In this document: piece by piece, positions 12,975 to 23,635 of the stretch
How positions within the stretch are numbered: the stretch's first letter is position 1
Layout: every line of letters starts with the position of its first letter
Origin: Hermodice carunculata
Lineage: Eukaryota; Annelida; Polychaeta; Eunicida; Amphinomidae
Direction of reading: 5' to 3'
DNA length: 64,000 nt
Assembly: GCA_964020975.1 (NCBI GenBank)
Contig: OZ026630.1
Location: 26,602,137 to 26,666,136 of the forward strand
Notes under the pieces: generated by a model
Seen by the model: only the letters and a program-made list of their open reading frames with translations
The model's database searches: none
What the model was told of the DNA's origin: nothing
Position numbers and translations under genes: made by a program

Positions 12975-14259
12975 CTGAATCATTCTCTCATAATGGGCAA
13001 TTAATAAACGATAAGTCCACAATTGCCAACACATTTAACAAATATTTCATAGCTATTGGTCCAAACTTGGCTACTGAAATACACCATTCTGAAATGAGAA
13101 ACTATAAACAATATCTTAAGCAACCAGTAAATTTCACTTTTAATATCCTTGAAGTGAATACTGACAGCATTTCAAAAGTAATTGATAAATTACGTCCTAA
13201 AAGAAGCTGTGGTATCGATGAAATAACTACGAAACTACTTAAATTCACACATAATCTCATAGCTGAACCGCTTCGCATTGTAATCAATCAGTCTCTAAAT
13301 ACAGGCATATTTCCTGATAAATTAAAGATAGCAAAATGGATCCCAATTCATAAGAAAGATGATGAATCCTTGTTCTCAAATTACTGACCGATATCAGTTC
13401 TACCTGCCTTCTCAAAAGTCTGCGAAAAGATCATTTTTAACCAAGTATATGATTATTTTCAGAATAATAAGCTCTTTTATCATGGTAGCTAATATGGTTT
13501 CCGTGCTGGACATTCCACAGAATTTGCTACCATAGAGCTTCTTGATAAAATAATACAACAAATGGAAAATAACGAACTCCCAATTAGTATCTTCATAGAC
13601 TTGTCTCAAGCATTTGATACTTTAGGTCATCAAATTCTACTTGCAAAGTTAAAATACTATGGAATTAAAGGTTTCTCCTTAAAGTTGTTCAAAAGTTATT
13701 TAAGTAGTCATAAGCAATATGTAGAATTTGATGACACAAGGTCTGATCTGCTGCAAATTACTACTGGCGTACCACAAGGCTCTATTATAGGACCTCTCTT
13801 CTTTATTATTTATATCAATGATTAAGCACACGCAAGTGAAATATTGGACCTAATAATGTACGCAGATAGTTATAATGGACTAGCAAATTAAATAAAAAAT
13901 TCTATATTGAAAATTATAAGGAAAATTGCATAATTGAGAACTGCTACATTTGTTCCTGAGAAGGTTTACGTTGAAGATTATTTTAGAATTAATGCCTTCA
14001 CCAGAGTGTATGTGTAAGTACTTCATATCATTATAATTTATTATTTTTTCGTGGCGGAACATTTTGTTTTTTGCCTTCATTCTGCAAATACAGTCGCCAT
14101 GAAATATTAAATTAATTTGTACAGGGTGGCCCCATGAGAGCGACAGTTGTCCCTGTCTTAATAGGAGTCTCCCTGACCACACAATATGTTCATTCATTAT
14201 TGTATTTTATTTCTGTAACTTTTTGGTCGAATAAAACTGTCCTGAGTCCTGAGTCCTGA
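12973..14259 (+). mobile_element. Internally deleted Jockey-like LINE with preserved 3' end
   Basis: The 5' part reads STIANTFNKYFIAIGPNLA and then KRSCGIDEITTKLLKF and AKWIPIHKKDDESLFSNY, the finger region of a LINE reverse transcriptase. After a stop near 13385 comes FIDLSQAFDTLGHQILLAKL, then ITTGVPQGSIIGPLFFIIYIND (13562-13825). LIMYADSY, a degraded YADD site, is near 13850. RT similarity stops near 13895 and the sequence passes to a non-coding 3' UTR with AATAAA (14230-14235) and three terminal GTCCTGA units. The RT thumb, connection and C-terminal parts are absent, so the copy suffered an internal deletion rather than only 5' truncation. It is non-functional. Confidence 0.75.
14239..14259 (+). 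repeat. LINE 3'-terminal short tandem repeat (GTCCTGA)x3
   Basis: Three perfect 7-bp units follow 4 bp after an AATAAA signal. Short terminal tandem repeats replace poly(A) in CR1/Jockey-type LINEs, so this marks the element's 3' end. Confidence 0.75.
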
Positions 14260-16283
14260 ATTTCTCAATGAAATCAGACAGACCAAGCCTGTGTTATATA
14301 TATATACTCAAGTACACATTTTCAAATTTTTAAGCCTTGCCCTACAATATGTTTATTCTGGTGGTACCTCGTAAATGCCTCGAACTGTCTCCTGGAATAG
14401 ATCTGGAATCACCGCATATTGCTGACCTCACACGATAGTATGAAGCTTTAAACACAATTTTAGTGTGCAGTCACTTTAAAAGGTGGCAAGCCAAGCTTTT
14501 ATGCAAATATTTCTGCGTTGGCCTCCTAATCTGTTACTTACTGATTGACTAGTTCACTGGCTACCTGGCTGACTGACTGACTAACTGCATGACTCATTAA
14601 GCAATTTAACATTTGGCTTCACAAACCAGTGCAATACTATTAGGTACCTCTTTATTGGACCATTTCAGGAAAATAAACACAAAAAATCCTCTTGCTGTTG
14701 AATGTCTTATTCTCTACGTTTCGAGGGTGAGTATATATGCCAGGTTCTTTAAAGTTCAAAGACTGCAGTAGCAAAGATAATGTAACAACCGTGACTGTAT
14801 AGAATCATACATGGACTAGCTTGTCAAAATCTATTATGACTTGACGTAGTAATGGTAGTTTTTACCACACTAAACTATAGTCTGGACACTTGAACCCTCG
14901 TGACCTGTGTATGCTAAAGGGTCAATATCTGACCCACCACTATCTCGGTGTACACAGCTGTTTTATCAAAACAAACTTGCTATTCATTTTCGTACCCATG
15001 CGTCGCCAATTTTGTGTTATGGAAAAAAGGTCCTTGACTATGATTTAATGGAACCCACAGTACGCAGTGGATGGTAATTTCTTCTGCATAGTCACATTGT
15101 CTGGGAATCTGCAGGCACATGGTTTATGTTAAACACAAAGATAGACAATCGTCCTATATTCTAACTTTATGTTCCCACAAAGAAGTTGTTTTGTTTCTTA
15201 ATTTGATGAACTTAAAAACGTCGTCGCCAGTTACGACATCACAACTTATTTTTAACCATTCACGTGAGGCTATAATCGGATTAATCCATCCCCGTCTAAA
15301 TTGCCCGGTTCACTCTGTGCAGAATTCATGCTTTTACTGAAATAGCTGGTTAATAGGGAATAAAAACTTATGAAAAAGTCTGCAATTCTGCTCTTTCCAA
15401 CCAATTTTGAAAACAATGGGGGTGAGTCAAATTAAAAAAAAAAACATATCTGCATAAACAAATGTCTGCATGTTTAGGAAGACGCTATCACTTCCAGCGT
15501 AAAATGCTCTCGGAGTATGTCAGTGTCGATGCAACTGTCCTTATGCACCCTACTTCAAATGCATCCAATGACTGAGTAGATTTGTTTCCATGCCCTGTCA
15601 AAATTTCGATGCTGCTTCCCGAACTAGTGAGCTTTTGCCTGTGTTGTAGGTTATAAGCTTGAATCTTCTACTACAGGAACGTGACCTGGTAATATGAAAG
15701 AGACCGTGGTTGAAACTTCTTTGATCAATGATTACTGTGATATTCATGTACATGCTTTCTTATTTTGAACTTTGCCACCCAGATCATTATTGCACATTTT
15801 CACTCTCCTACGGTTTTCGATCTTTCCTCCAAGCAGTAAGCCAACCATCACACCCTTAATAAATGGTCCATTTGGTTACCTTAATACATATGCTCGTGGC
15901 CGTGCGTGCTGTCACTCGAGTGGAGAACACAATATTTTTAGAGCATTTTTGGAGTTAAACTTCATTAAGGGGGCTGGGGTGAAGTATTCATCCCAAACTG
16001 AGTCCCGGTGTAAGCGGACGTGATACTCAGTCACAGCTTGAACTGAGCTATGATAAACAGAGCAGAGCATAGCTCAGCTGTGTTGCATCTTTTGCCAACA
16101 ATACAAGTAACTTACTTACCCTGACATTTAATATGTTGCCCCTGTTTTAATGAGACGTGCTGTTTTTGAGATTTGATACTTATGTGTATGTTTTCATAAA
16201 TATAGTCAAATGCGAAACCTGTTAAAAGTAAAATGTTAGTAGTAAGTAGACGGACGACATTGCGACCACTCTATTAAGGGTAA
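14260..16283. other. Unassigned stretch
   Basis: No gene was supported. A short run of GACT-like units (14545-14590) and an isolated run of about 28 bp (CCTTATGCACCCTAC and flank, near 15540) shared with 57033 are the only structure noticed. Confidence 0.4.
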
Positions 16284-16327
16284 CTACACACACACACACA
16301 TACACACACACACATACACACACACAT

Positions 16328-16384
<57 letters not shown>
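16284..16384 (+). repeat. Compound (CA)n / (CATA) / (TA)n microsatellite
   Basis: CA repeats interrupted by TACA, passing into about 20 TA units. Confidence 0.97.
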
Positions 16385-16391
<7 letters not shown>

Positions 16392-17257
16392 GTGAGCTTC
16401 ACAACATCATAATAAAGTAGGCCTTTAGCACAGGGAAATCCAAATGGAAATATTCATTTGAAATCAAGAGATGGAGAAAGGAGAAAGTGTTCCTGGTGAA
16501 CTAAATCAATAATTGCAATATGACAAAGTTTAATAAAAAATAACGAAAATGTTTTTCCGCATGTCGAAAAAAGGCAAGTATTCCATAGAAGCACATGGTC
16601 CCTTACTAGAGAATAGACAGCAAAGTTGACAGTACCAGTACAAAATTGGTTTATGTGCAATGACCACTGAAAAACTTAGTGAACCGTAATACGGTATTTT
16701 ATCTGGGTGAGGTTAGGATATTGGCGGTGTTACCTTGACGCAATTTCATGGTAACAGGAACCCTTATTTCAAATTGAATTGGTTAAGATCCAAAAAGGGA
16801 TACATGTATATGTGCGAACTTTGTAGCGGATATTGTCGATAGTTTAGGAGAAAACTTCATTGGCGTGCACGTACATGCTACTCAGTTAGCCTTGCCTTTT
16901 ATTGCGATATTTTCGCAAATTCGACCAAAGTAAAAGGATAGTAGTGCCAGGTGGTGGACAGCTTTCTTTGGAGACTCAGTCAAGCCACACTCCCTCAAAA
17001 TGCGAAAATATTTCAACAAGTAAAATAATAGAAAAGAATAGAAACACATTCAAAGCAATGAAATATATTTAAAAGATGTCACCTGTTTATCACTTTAAAC
17101 TCTATGGGCCACTAAGTGTATTCTCGACGGATATAGAGGCAGTTGGACAGTTTCACCAAAACTGGGATTTTGAAAAATAAAAACCCAAAATTTAAATTTT
17201 TCATCTCATGAACAAAGGGGCTAAGTGTATTCCATCACATCTGATGCAAATCTGCTT
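16385..17257. other. Unassigned stretch upstream of the LINE
   Basis: I see no coding or repeat signal that can be named. Confidence 0.4.
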
Positions 17258-17297
17258 CTTTATTTTATTATTATTATTATTATTTTTTTTTTTTTTT
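17258..17297 (+). repeat. (TTA)n plus T16 tract at LINE 5' flank
   Basis: A TTA run followed by 16 T residues ends directly before the presumed first base of the LINE. It could be the target site or the poly(A) end of an older minus-strand insertion. Confidence 0.8.
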
Positions 17298-17317
17298 GGA
17301 AAAGTGGGAAAAGGAGA

Positions 17318-17337
17318 CACGTGATCGATCATGGCGG
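17318..17337 (+). promoter_or_regulatory. E-box and YY1-like motif near LINE 5' end
   Basis: CACGTG (17318-17323) and ATGGCGG (17331-17337) lie within 40 bp of the presumed 5' end. Some LINEs carry a YY1-type site at their start that fixes transcription initiation. The role here is inference from position and motif only. Confidence 0.3.
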
Positions 17338-17544
17338 GGTAAGATCACTGTGCCGTGCTCTCGAAAAAAATCTTCATTTTCTTGGATATTGTACGTTTTT
17401 GCTGCTGATGTCTGTGCGATGAGCTGTATCTAAGACCAGCGCCACTGAGCAGGTAGGGAGTATTGGTATACTGCTCTATTGTGAACTTTGATTGGAGATC
17501 GAAGACCTGAAACTGCCGAATTAGCTTACTGTGCACTAAACACC

Positions 17545-18327
17545 ATGGGGCTCCCATCAAAAGATAGAAAGACCAGGGCAACTAGTCGCTCAAAAGATGA
17601 TGATAGTGAGTCTGATATAGGCGAAATGTCTAAGGGATCATTGCTCAAAATGATACATGCTGCCATGGAATCAGTACTAGAAAGAAAACTGGAAGATCAG
17701 AAACAATCTATTATTGATCATTTTGATGCTAGATTCGATAACATTGAATCAAGGGTTTTTTGTTTGGAACAAAAACACGACGGGGTCAAAGGTAAAATAG
17801 ATGACCTGACCAAACAAGTGGATGCCTTACGCAATGAAGTACAAACACTTAAGGGTGAATTAAAAGAGGCACGTGCAGATAATAACAACCTGGAGCAACA
17901 CGGTAGAAGGTGGGCCGTGCGTATATATGGTCTTGATGCCCCTGCTGACTCAGTGAAAGAAAATGCCAAACAACTTGCCTCCGATTTTTTCCAACACAAT
18001 GTGGATCTTGTTATCCCAGTGAATGAAATTGATTGTGCCCATCGCGTTGGGGGCAAAACCAATGGTAAACAGGCCCTTCTTGTGAGATTCCACCGCAGGG
18101 ACTATGTTGATGCACTGGTCGAAGTCCGTAAAAAACTGAAGGGAACGGGATTTGTTATCTTTGAGGACGCCACATACCGCAACCGACAGCTAATCAACCG
18201 GCTGAAAAGCCACAGTGCCATAGACAGTACCTGGTTAATACGGGGTAAAGTGTGGGCCAAGACAAAACAAGGCAAAAAGCTTCAAGTGAACGCCTTTGAC
18301 GACATTGACAGTCTTGTTACCAGCTGA
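17545..18327 (+). CDS. LINE ORF1 protein, L1-type coiled-coil/RRM-like RNA-binding protein
   Basis: This is a 260-aa protein from an ATG in strong context (CACCATGG); the frame is open 19 codons upstream but has no earlier ATG. Residues 1-35 are charged and Ser-rich. Residues about 38-118 show heptad-like spacing of a long coiled coil (VLERKLEDQ to LKGELKEAR). The junction LEQHGRR leads into an RRM-like region (about 122-208, with AVRIYGL, IDCAHRVGG and ALLVRFHRRDYVDAL). A basic C-terminal part follows (about 210-255). This order matches L1-type ORF1p (Transposase_22 style), which trimerises and coats LINE RNA as a chaperone in the retrotransposition RNP. ORF2 lies 1 kb downstream on the same strand. 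Function follows from architecture, not a close match I can name. Confidence 0.85.
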   Translation: MGLPSKDRKTRATSRSKDDDSESDIGEMSKGSLLKMIHAAMESVLERKLEDQKQSIIDHFDARFDNIESRVFCLEQKHDGVKGKIDDLTKQVDALRNEVQTLKGELKEARADNNNLEQHGRRWAVRIYGLDAPADSVKENAKQLASDFFQHNVDLVIPVNEIDCAHRVGGKTNGKQALLVRFHRRDYVDALVEVRKKLKGTGFVIFEDATYRNRQLINRLKSHSAIDSTWLIRGKVWAKTKQGKKLQVNAFDDIDSLVTS

Positions 18328-18611
18328 ATCCATACTGACTTTTCTCGCCACTGATTTAAACATGTGACTTCTTATTACATGTCTCACTAAGTCCTACCTT
18401 TCTACCCTTAACATTTTTTTTCTTTTGGTTTCGCCATATTTGGATATTCGTGCTAACAAACATATACGAAGTAAAAATACAAAGCAGCGACACCACATCC
18501 GTCCAAACATGATAGTGGTTTATTATTATGTCACAAGCATTGTCTTGCCTTGTTTACATTTTTGTTGTTGTGACAGAGGTCAACATTGATCTTAACAATA
18601 ATATATGACCC

Positions 18612-18683
18612 AAAAGGTAATATTTAATGCAGCTTGCCAAACTGTTCAAAAGGTAATATTTGAGGCAGCTTGCCAAATTGTTA
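18612..18683 (+). repeat. 36-bp tandem duplication in LINE inter-ORF region
   Basis: Two adjacent units begin AAAAGGTAATATTT at 18612 and 18648 and both contain GCAGCTTGCCAAA. They differ at a few positions. No function is evident. Confidence 0.8.
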
Positions 18684-19351
18684 TCTTTCTCTTTTCTTCG
18701 CAAATGACTAATTTGAATCACAAATTGACGCATTATCAATCTACTCATCAAATTACTTTCATGTCTTGCAGTACTGGCATGGAAAACTATATCCCTCCGT
18801 AGCATCATCTTGGGAGGTTACCACAGGTAAAAGTATATTGTTATCTGTAGTTATTTTACATATTTTCATGCTACACATTTACATTGATAACCGTTTGGTG
18901 AAATTTGTATTATCTTATAATTGGTCATCTGCAACATTATTTTACGCAAGCAACTGTTTTGATCTGTCCAGAATCATCCCTTAATGTTGAAACACTAGAA
19001 CCTCCTCGAGCGACGGTATGTTACCAATGCTTTGTATATATACATTTCAATCATGCTGACTATCATGTTGCTTACGTCATACACGGTTTTTTTTCTCTTG
19101 TCTTGTTGCTTTCGCTGATGTACTTACTTGTTTCATACTTCAGCCTAACTTGTTCACTCCTAACATGTGATTATTATGAGGATGTATCCTTTGACCTGAA
19201 TTGTTGATGATCCAAGTTTAACAATTCTGTGCTCTGTTACCATCAATATTTGGACTATTTCATGTTAAGCCAGACAATAATTATTCGTTGTTAAATGAGT
19301 TTATGTCAACGCACACCTTCGGGTAGCCACGGCTCAGTATTTCCTTGAGAA

Positions 19352-22300
19352 ATGCTGAATTGCCTTGATCTTTTGTCATACGTGTTTGGAAGTTCATACG
19401 CTTCTAGGTTATGTTCTAATTTAAGATCTGTTTTTGTGTGTTATGTGTCATCTTTATGTGTTGGGGTATTCTCTTCACAAGCCTGGGTTTTACTGCTTTT
19501 GTACTTTGGGTGGATCTGCTTGGTTTTTGACCAAACAATGGAATACAAATGTTATGCTGTTTATCTGCTAATCATACACACTTTTGCACAATCCGCTTGG
19601 ACACAAATACTTGTGCTTGAGTTGGACGCCTTCTTCAATTCGAAGTTTATGATTATATTAGAGGACTACACACTGCTTACAACTGCATATGATGTTTGTG
19701 GTCCAATGTACACGCATATTTCCTATCCATATGCTATACGTATGTCTAAAATTTGTGTATGGGATAACACAAATATGTCAAACTTTGTCTACTCTCATTT
19801 TGATGTGGTACGCCGGCCAGTGTGTCTAGCTACGAGGAAAATGTTGTCCACCGCCGCATCTACTGCAAAACAATTCATGTCAAGCAGTTACTTGTATTTT
19901 TCATGTTTAAGCACTGGAGCGGTGTTTGTGTATATTCCTGTAATTACATATACGTTTTGTCTAGTTCATTGGTTCTACGTTGAAAAATGTGTCATCATTT
20001 ATGTTTCCTCTACTGTATTCACCGTGTTTATATATTGCAGATTAATGCTCATAGTAAATATTGTGCTTTTATATCTCTTATGTTTCGAGCTGACATGGGT
20101 TATCAGTTTAAATGTCATATTGGAACTAGCTCGTTATACGTCCAAGGTGTTGTGCAAATATTTATATCATACTATGTGGGACCCTTTATTTTTTTCTTAC
20201 ATTTTTGCAACTTGTGACACTGAACTTGTGCTACAAACGCGATTTGTTCCAATTGAGAATCTCAGCTTCCACGTGTTTTCTTACTTATTTTTTGCAGCAA
20301 TTATCTTGAATTTGAATTCTTCAGGTAGGAAGAAGAAAATACTTCTGTTTTATCTTCTTTACATTATTTTTTACCGGCGCCAACTTAGAATTATTAATAT
20401 TATAGCCTTAAGTCCCTTATTAATACTTCTAGCTGGCGATGTTCACCTGAACCCTGGCCCTGGACAGCATTTATGTGACATTTCTTTCTGTCATTCCAAT
20501 ATTCGTAGTTTGTCTGTAGACAAGTTGAGGTGCATTCGTACAGATCTTGCACCAGAATTTGACATAATCACCCTTTCAGAAACTTTCCTTACTCCCAATT
20601 CTCCTGCTGACAATCTTACTTTACCTGGCTACCATGAGATTATTCGACGAGACCGCCCGAATGCTGTTGGTGGCGGCGTTGCTCTCTATGTTTCCAAATC
20701 TCTACATGTATCTCGACGAAATGATCTGGAGCTACCTGATATAGAACTCCTGTGGAGCGAGATTAGACTTCATAATAACAAATTCTTACTTGGCGTAGTT
20801 TACAGACCACCAAATTCTATGGTTTCCTTTTGGAATAAACTTCAGGAAAGTCTTGATTTAGCGAATAGTACAGGTATCAAAAATATTATATTGACTGGCG
20901 ATTTAAACGCTGATTTTCTGACACAGTCTGGGTTAAAACTTGATCAATTTTCCCGAACAAATTTCTTGACTCTGCATGTACATGGACCTACCCGTATAAC
21001 CGAACGCTCAGCATCCTGTTTGGATCAGATAATTTCAAATATTCCTAATTATCTACGTGAAATTCGCGTGCTTCCTTCGATATCAAATTGTGACCATTGC
21101 GTTGTGGCAGCTAATCTATTATTCCGTAAAAAGAAAGATCCATGTTTCAAACGTCGTATATGGAACTATAGCATAGCAGACTTTAATCATTTTAATACCT
21201 ATCTTACAGAGGTCGACTGGACTTCTTGTTTCGTGTCTAATAATATCGATGTATGTTGTGATGCCTGGTCTAAATTATTCATGGAAGCTGCTACACGTTG
21301 TATTCCCAATAAAGATATTGAAGTTAGACCATCCGACTTACCATGGTACAATTCCCATCTCCGGGCACTCAAGCGTCGTGTCAAAAGACAGTATGACAAG
21401 GCAAAGAGTCAAAATTTCGAACCTGCTTTATGGAATGCTTTTTGCCAATTACGTAATCATTATCAAGACCAACTGAAAGTTGCTGAGGAAAATTATAATA
21501 ATAAATTGCGCGCAGATTTAAATAGTTCCAGTCGATCGAGTAAATGTTGGTGGCGCACAGTGAAACAATTCATGAATAGAAACCAGTCACAATCCATACC
21601 TTCTCTTCTTCACAATAGTGAAAATATTCCAGACAGTTTGTCAAAAGCCGAAATATTTAATGCTTTCTTTCTTGAACAATCTAAAGTTGATTTCTCCTCT
21701 GCATCTTTACCTGAAATCACTGATCATCCAGAGTCTACCCTTGAGTCCATAACCATAACGGAAACAGAAGTTCTTGAAACACTCTTAAGTCTTGACACGA
21801 GCAAAGCTTCTGGTCCCGATGGAATAAGTGCAAAACTTCTTAAGGAAGCGGCACCTGCTATTTCTCCATCACTCACAAAATTGTTTAATCTTTCGCTGTT
21901 GACAAAGAAATTCCCTACAGCTTGGAAACAAGCAAACGTCTCTCCTCTTTATAAAAAAGGCCCTGATAATTTATGCAACAATTATAGGCCGGTGTCATTA
22001 CTTAGTTGTACCGGAAAAGTATTTGAGAAAATAGTTTTTAAGTATGTTTTCAATTTCTTTCGAGACAATATTGTTATATCTGCCCATCAATCTGGCTTTA
22101 TGCCGGGAGATTGCACTATTAATCAGTTACTACTACTGTACCACGAATTATGTCTAGCTGTGGATCAGCAAAAAGAGGTTCGTGTTATCTTTCTGGACAT
22201 CAGTAAGGCATTCGATAAAGTTTGGCATGCTGGTCTGCTCCATAAGCTAAGGAAAGCTGGTATTATGGGCGCTCTTTTTGAATGGTTTTCAGACTATTTG

Positions 22301-23635
22301 CATAACCGTCACCAACGGGTAGTCATCCAAGGCCAGTCGTCTAGTTGGGGTAAAGTCTGTGCAGGCGTTCCGCAAGGCTCAGTTTTAGGACCTTTGATGT
22401 TTCTTATTTACATCAATGACATTGTGGACGTTGTTCGATCTAACATTAAAATGTTTGCTGATGATACCTCACTCTATCTAACTATTGATAATCCTGTCAC
22501 TGCGGCTCAAACTATGAATATGGACCTATCTAAAATTGACCAGTGGTCCAAAGATTGGCTAGTCACATTCAATGCCTTGAAAACTGATTCTATGCTTATT
22601 TCCAGAAAAAGTAATCCACCTTCTCACCCCCCAATTCTTTTCCAGGGTCATATTTTGCAAGATGTGGCTCATCATAAACATCTTGGAGTGACAATACGTT
22701 CCGATTTAAGATGGTCTGACCATATTACTGATATATCAAACAAATCCTCCAAATTAATCAATATCATGAAGAGTTTGAAATTCACTCTAGATAGGAAAAC
22801 ACTGGAAACCATTTATACTTCTTTCATAAGGCCTATTCTGGAATATGGTAGTCAAGTATGGAGTGGCTGTACGGTCCAAGATGAAGAAAAACTAGAATGT
22901 ATACAATTAAATGCTGCTCGTATTGTCACTGGAGCAATGCATGGGACCAGCACCGCTAAAATATATGAAGAAACTGGATGGTTAACTTTATCCAAACGCA
23001 GGGAAATTTCAAAATTGATTCTTATGTACAAATTGGTCCATAACCTTGTACCGGACGCACTATGCTCTATCCTTTCTACCGCTTCTCCTGATACAGGTAA
23101 TTATACCACACGCCAGCAATTTGATCTTCCTCATTTCCGAGCTCGGACCGACCTTTTTGACAAATCCTTCTTTCCTTCAACTGTTCGGTTATGGAATCAA
23201 CTACCTCTAGAAATACGGAATTCTGACTCTATTCAAAAGTTTAAATCAAGTATAACTCAACCGGTGATCCGACCTATAAAGTTTGATGAATTGTATAACT
23301 TTGGCAATAGATTCCTAGCTGTTCAGCATACACGCCTCCGTTTGGATGCCAGTCAGTTAAATTCACATCTCTTCAAGATTGGTGTTAAGAACACTGCGAA
23401 ATGTTCATGTGGCTCACCTAACGAAGATACGTGGCATTATTTTTTTCATTGTTCTAAATACACAATTCCTCGGTCTAACCTACATACTGCTATATCACAG
23501 CATGCTCCCTTTACATTACAAACAGTTCTTTATGGGTCCCCTAACTGTTCTTTTATTGAAAATATTGAAATATTTTCATCCGTTCATGACTTCATCTCCG
23601 CCACTCAACGTTTCAGCCCCTCTGGTGTTGGCTAA
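19352..23635 (+). CDS. LINE ORF2: hydrophobic leader - 2A-like site - APE endonuclease - reverse transcriptase
   Basis: This is a 1427-aa frame from an ATG with G at -3; an in-frame TGA lies at 19205-19207. Residues 1-361 are strongly hydrophobic with several membrane-type stretches (about 26-60, 181-210, 213-258, 305-322, 329-361). A 2A-like GDVHLNPGP is at 362-370. The APE endonuclease (about 378-590) shows SET (E410), GVVYRPPNS (481), GDLNAD (516) and CDH (580-582, in place of the usual SDH). RT (about 815-1110) shows LDISKAFD (948), GVPQGS (1005) and FADD (1035). A C-terminal C-x-C-x8-H-x4-C motif is at 1351-1367. The enzyme should nick target DNA and prime cDNA synthesis. The leader is longer than the short N-termini usual in this family. 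If the 2A-like site works, the leader (369 aa) and enzyme (1058 aa) are made as separate proteins. Confidence 0.9.
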   Translation: MLNCLDLLSYVFGSSYASRLCSNLRSVFVCYVSSLCVGVFSSQAWVLLLLYFGWICLVFDQTMEYKCYAVYLLIIHTFAQSAWTQILVLELDAFFNSKFMIILEDYTLLTTAYDVCGPMYTHISYPYAIRMSKICVWDNTNMSNFVYSHFDVVRRPVCLATRKMLSTAASTAKQFMSSSYLYFSCLSTGAVFVYIPVITYTFCLVHWFYVEKCVIIYVSSTVFTVFIYCRLMLIVNIVLLYLLCFELTWVISLNVILELARYTSKVLCKYLYHTMWDPLFFSYIFATCDTELVLQTRFVPIENLSFHVFSYLFFAAIILNLNSSGRKKKILLFYLLYIIFYRRQLRIINIIALSPLLILLAGDVHLNPGPGQHLCDISFCHSNIRSLSVDKLRCIRTDLAPEFDIITLSETFLTPNSPADNLTLPGYHEIIRRDRPNAVGGGVALYVSKSLHVSRRNDLELPDIELLWSEIRLHNNKFLLGVVYRPPNSMVSFWNKLQESLDLANSTGIKNIILTGDLNADFLTQSGLKLDQFSRTNFLTLHVHGPTRITERSASCLDQIISNIPNYLREIRVLPSISNCDHCVVAANLLFRKKKDPCFKRRIWNYSIADFNHFNTYLTEVDWTSCFVSNNIDVCCDAWSKLFMEAATRCIPNKDIEVRPSDLPWYNSHLRALKRRVKRQYDKAKSQNFEPALWNAFCQLRNHYQDQLKVAEENYNNKLRADLNSSSRSSKCWWRTVKQFMNRNQSQSIPSLLHNSENIPDSLSKAEIFNAFFLEQSKVDFSSASLPEITDHPESTLESITITETEVLETLLSLDTSKASGPDGISAKLLKEAAPAISPSLTKLFNLSLLTKKFPTAWKQANVSPLYKKGPDNLCNNYRPVSLLSCTGKVFEKIVFKYVFNFFRDNIVISAHQSGFMPGDCTINQLLLLYHELCLAVDQQKEVRVIFLDISKAFDKVWHAGLLHKLRKAGIMGALFEWFSDYLHNRHQRVVIQGQSSSWGKVCAGVPQGSVLGPLMFLIYINDIVDVVRSNIKMFADDTSLYLTIDNPVTAAQTMNMDLSKIDQWSKDWLVTFNALKTDSMLISRKSNPPSHPPILFQGHILQDVAHHKHLGVTIRSDLRWSDHITDISNKSSKLINIMKSLKFTLDRKTLETIYTSFIRPILEYGSQVWSGCTVQDEEKLECIQLNAARIVTGAMHGTSTAKIYEETGWLTLSKRREISKLILMYKLVHNLVPDALCSILSTASPDTGNYTTRQQFDLPHFRARTDLFDKSFFPSTVRLWNQLPLEIRNSDSIQKFKSSITQPVIRPIKFDELYNFGNRFLAVQHTRLRLDASQLNSHLFKIGVKNTAKCSCGSPNEDTWHYFFHCSKYTIPRSNLHTAISQHAPFTLQTVLYGSPNCSFIENIEIFSSVHDFISATQRFSPSGVG
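20435..20461 (+). other. 2A-like ribosome-skipping motif (GDVHLNPGP)
   Basis: Codons 362-370 of ORF2 read GDVHLNPGP after the hydrophobic LLILLA. The known 2A consensus is D-V/I-E-x-N-P-G-P, with skipping between the final G and P (here G369/P370). The E position is H here; related GDVHxNPGP and GDIHxNPGP forms occur in front of LINE endonucleases. Position, immediately upstream of the APE domain, is as reported for 2A-bearing LINEs. Activity is not shown by sequence alone. Confidence 0.75.

Noticed and set aside
15540-15570. Shared run of about 28 bp with 57033 (CCTTATGCACCCTAC and flank)
   Set aside because: Flanks do not extend the match, so it is too short to define a repeat family.
20435-20461. 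Treating the 2A-like site as evidence of a viral polyprotein
   Set aside because: The downstream domains are LINE APE endonuclease and RT, so the motif belongs to a non-LTR retrotransposon.
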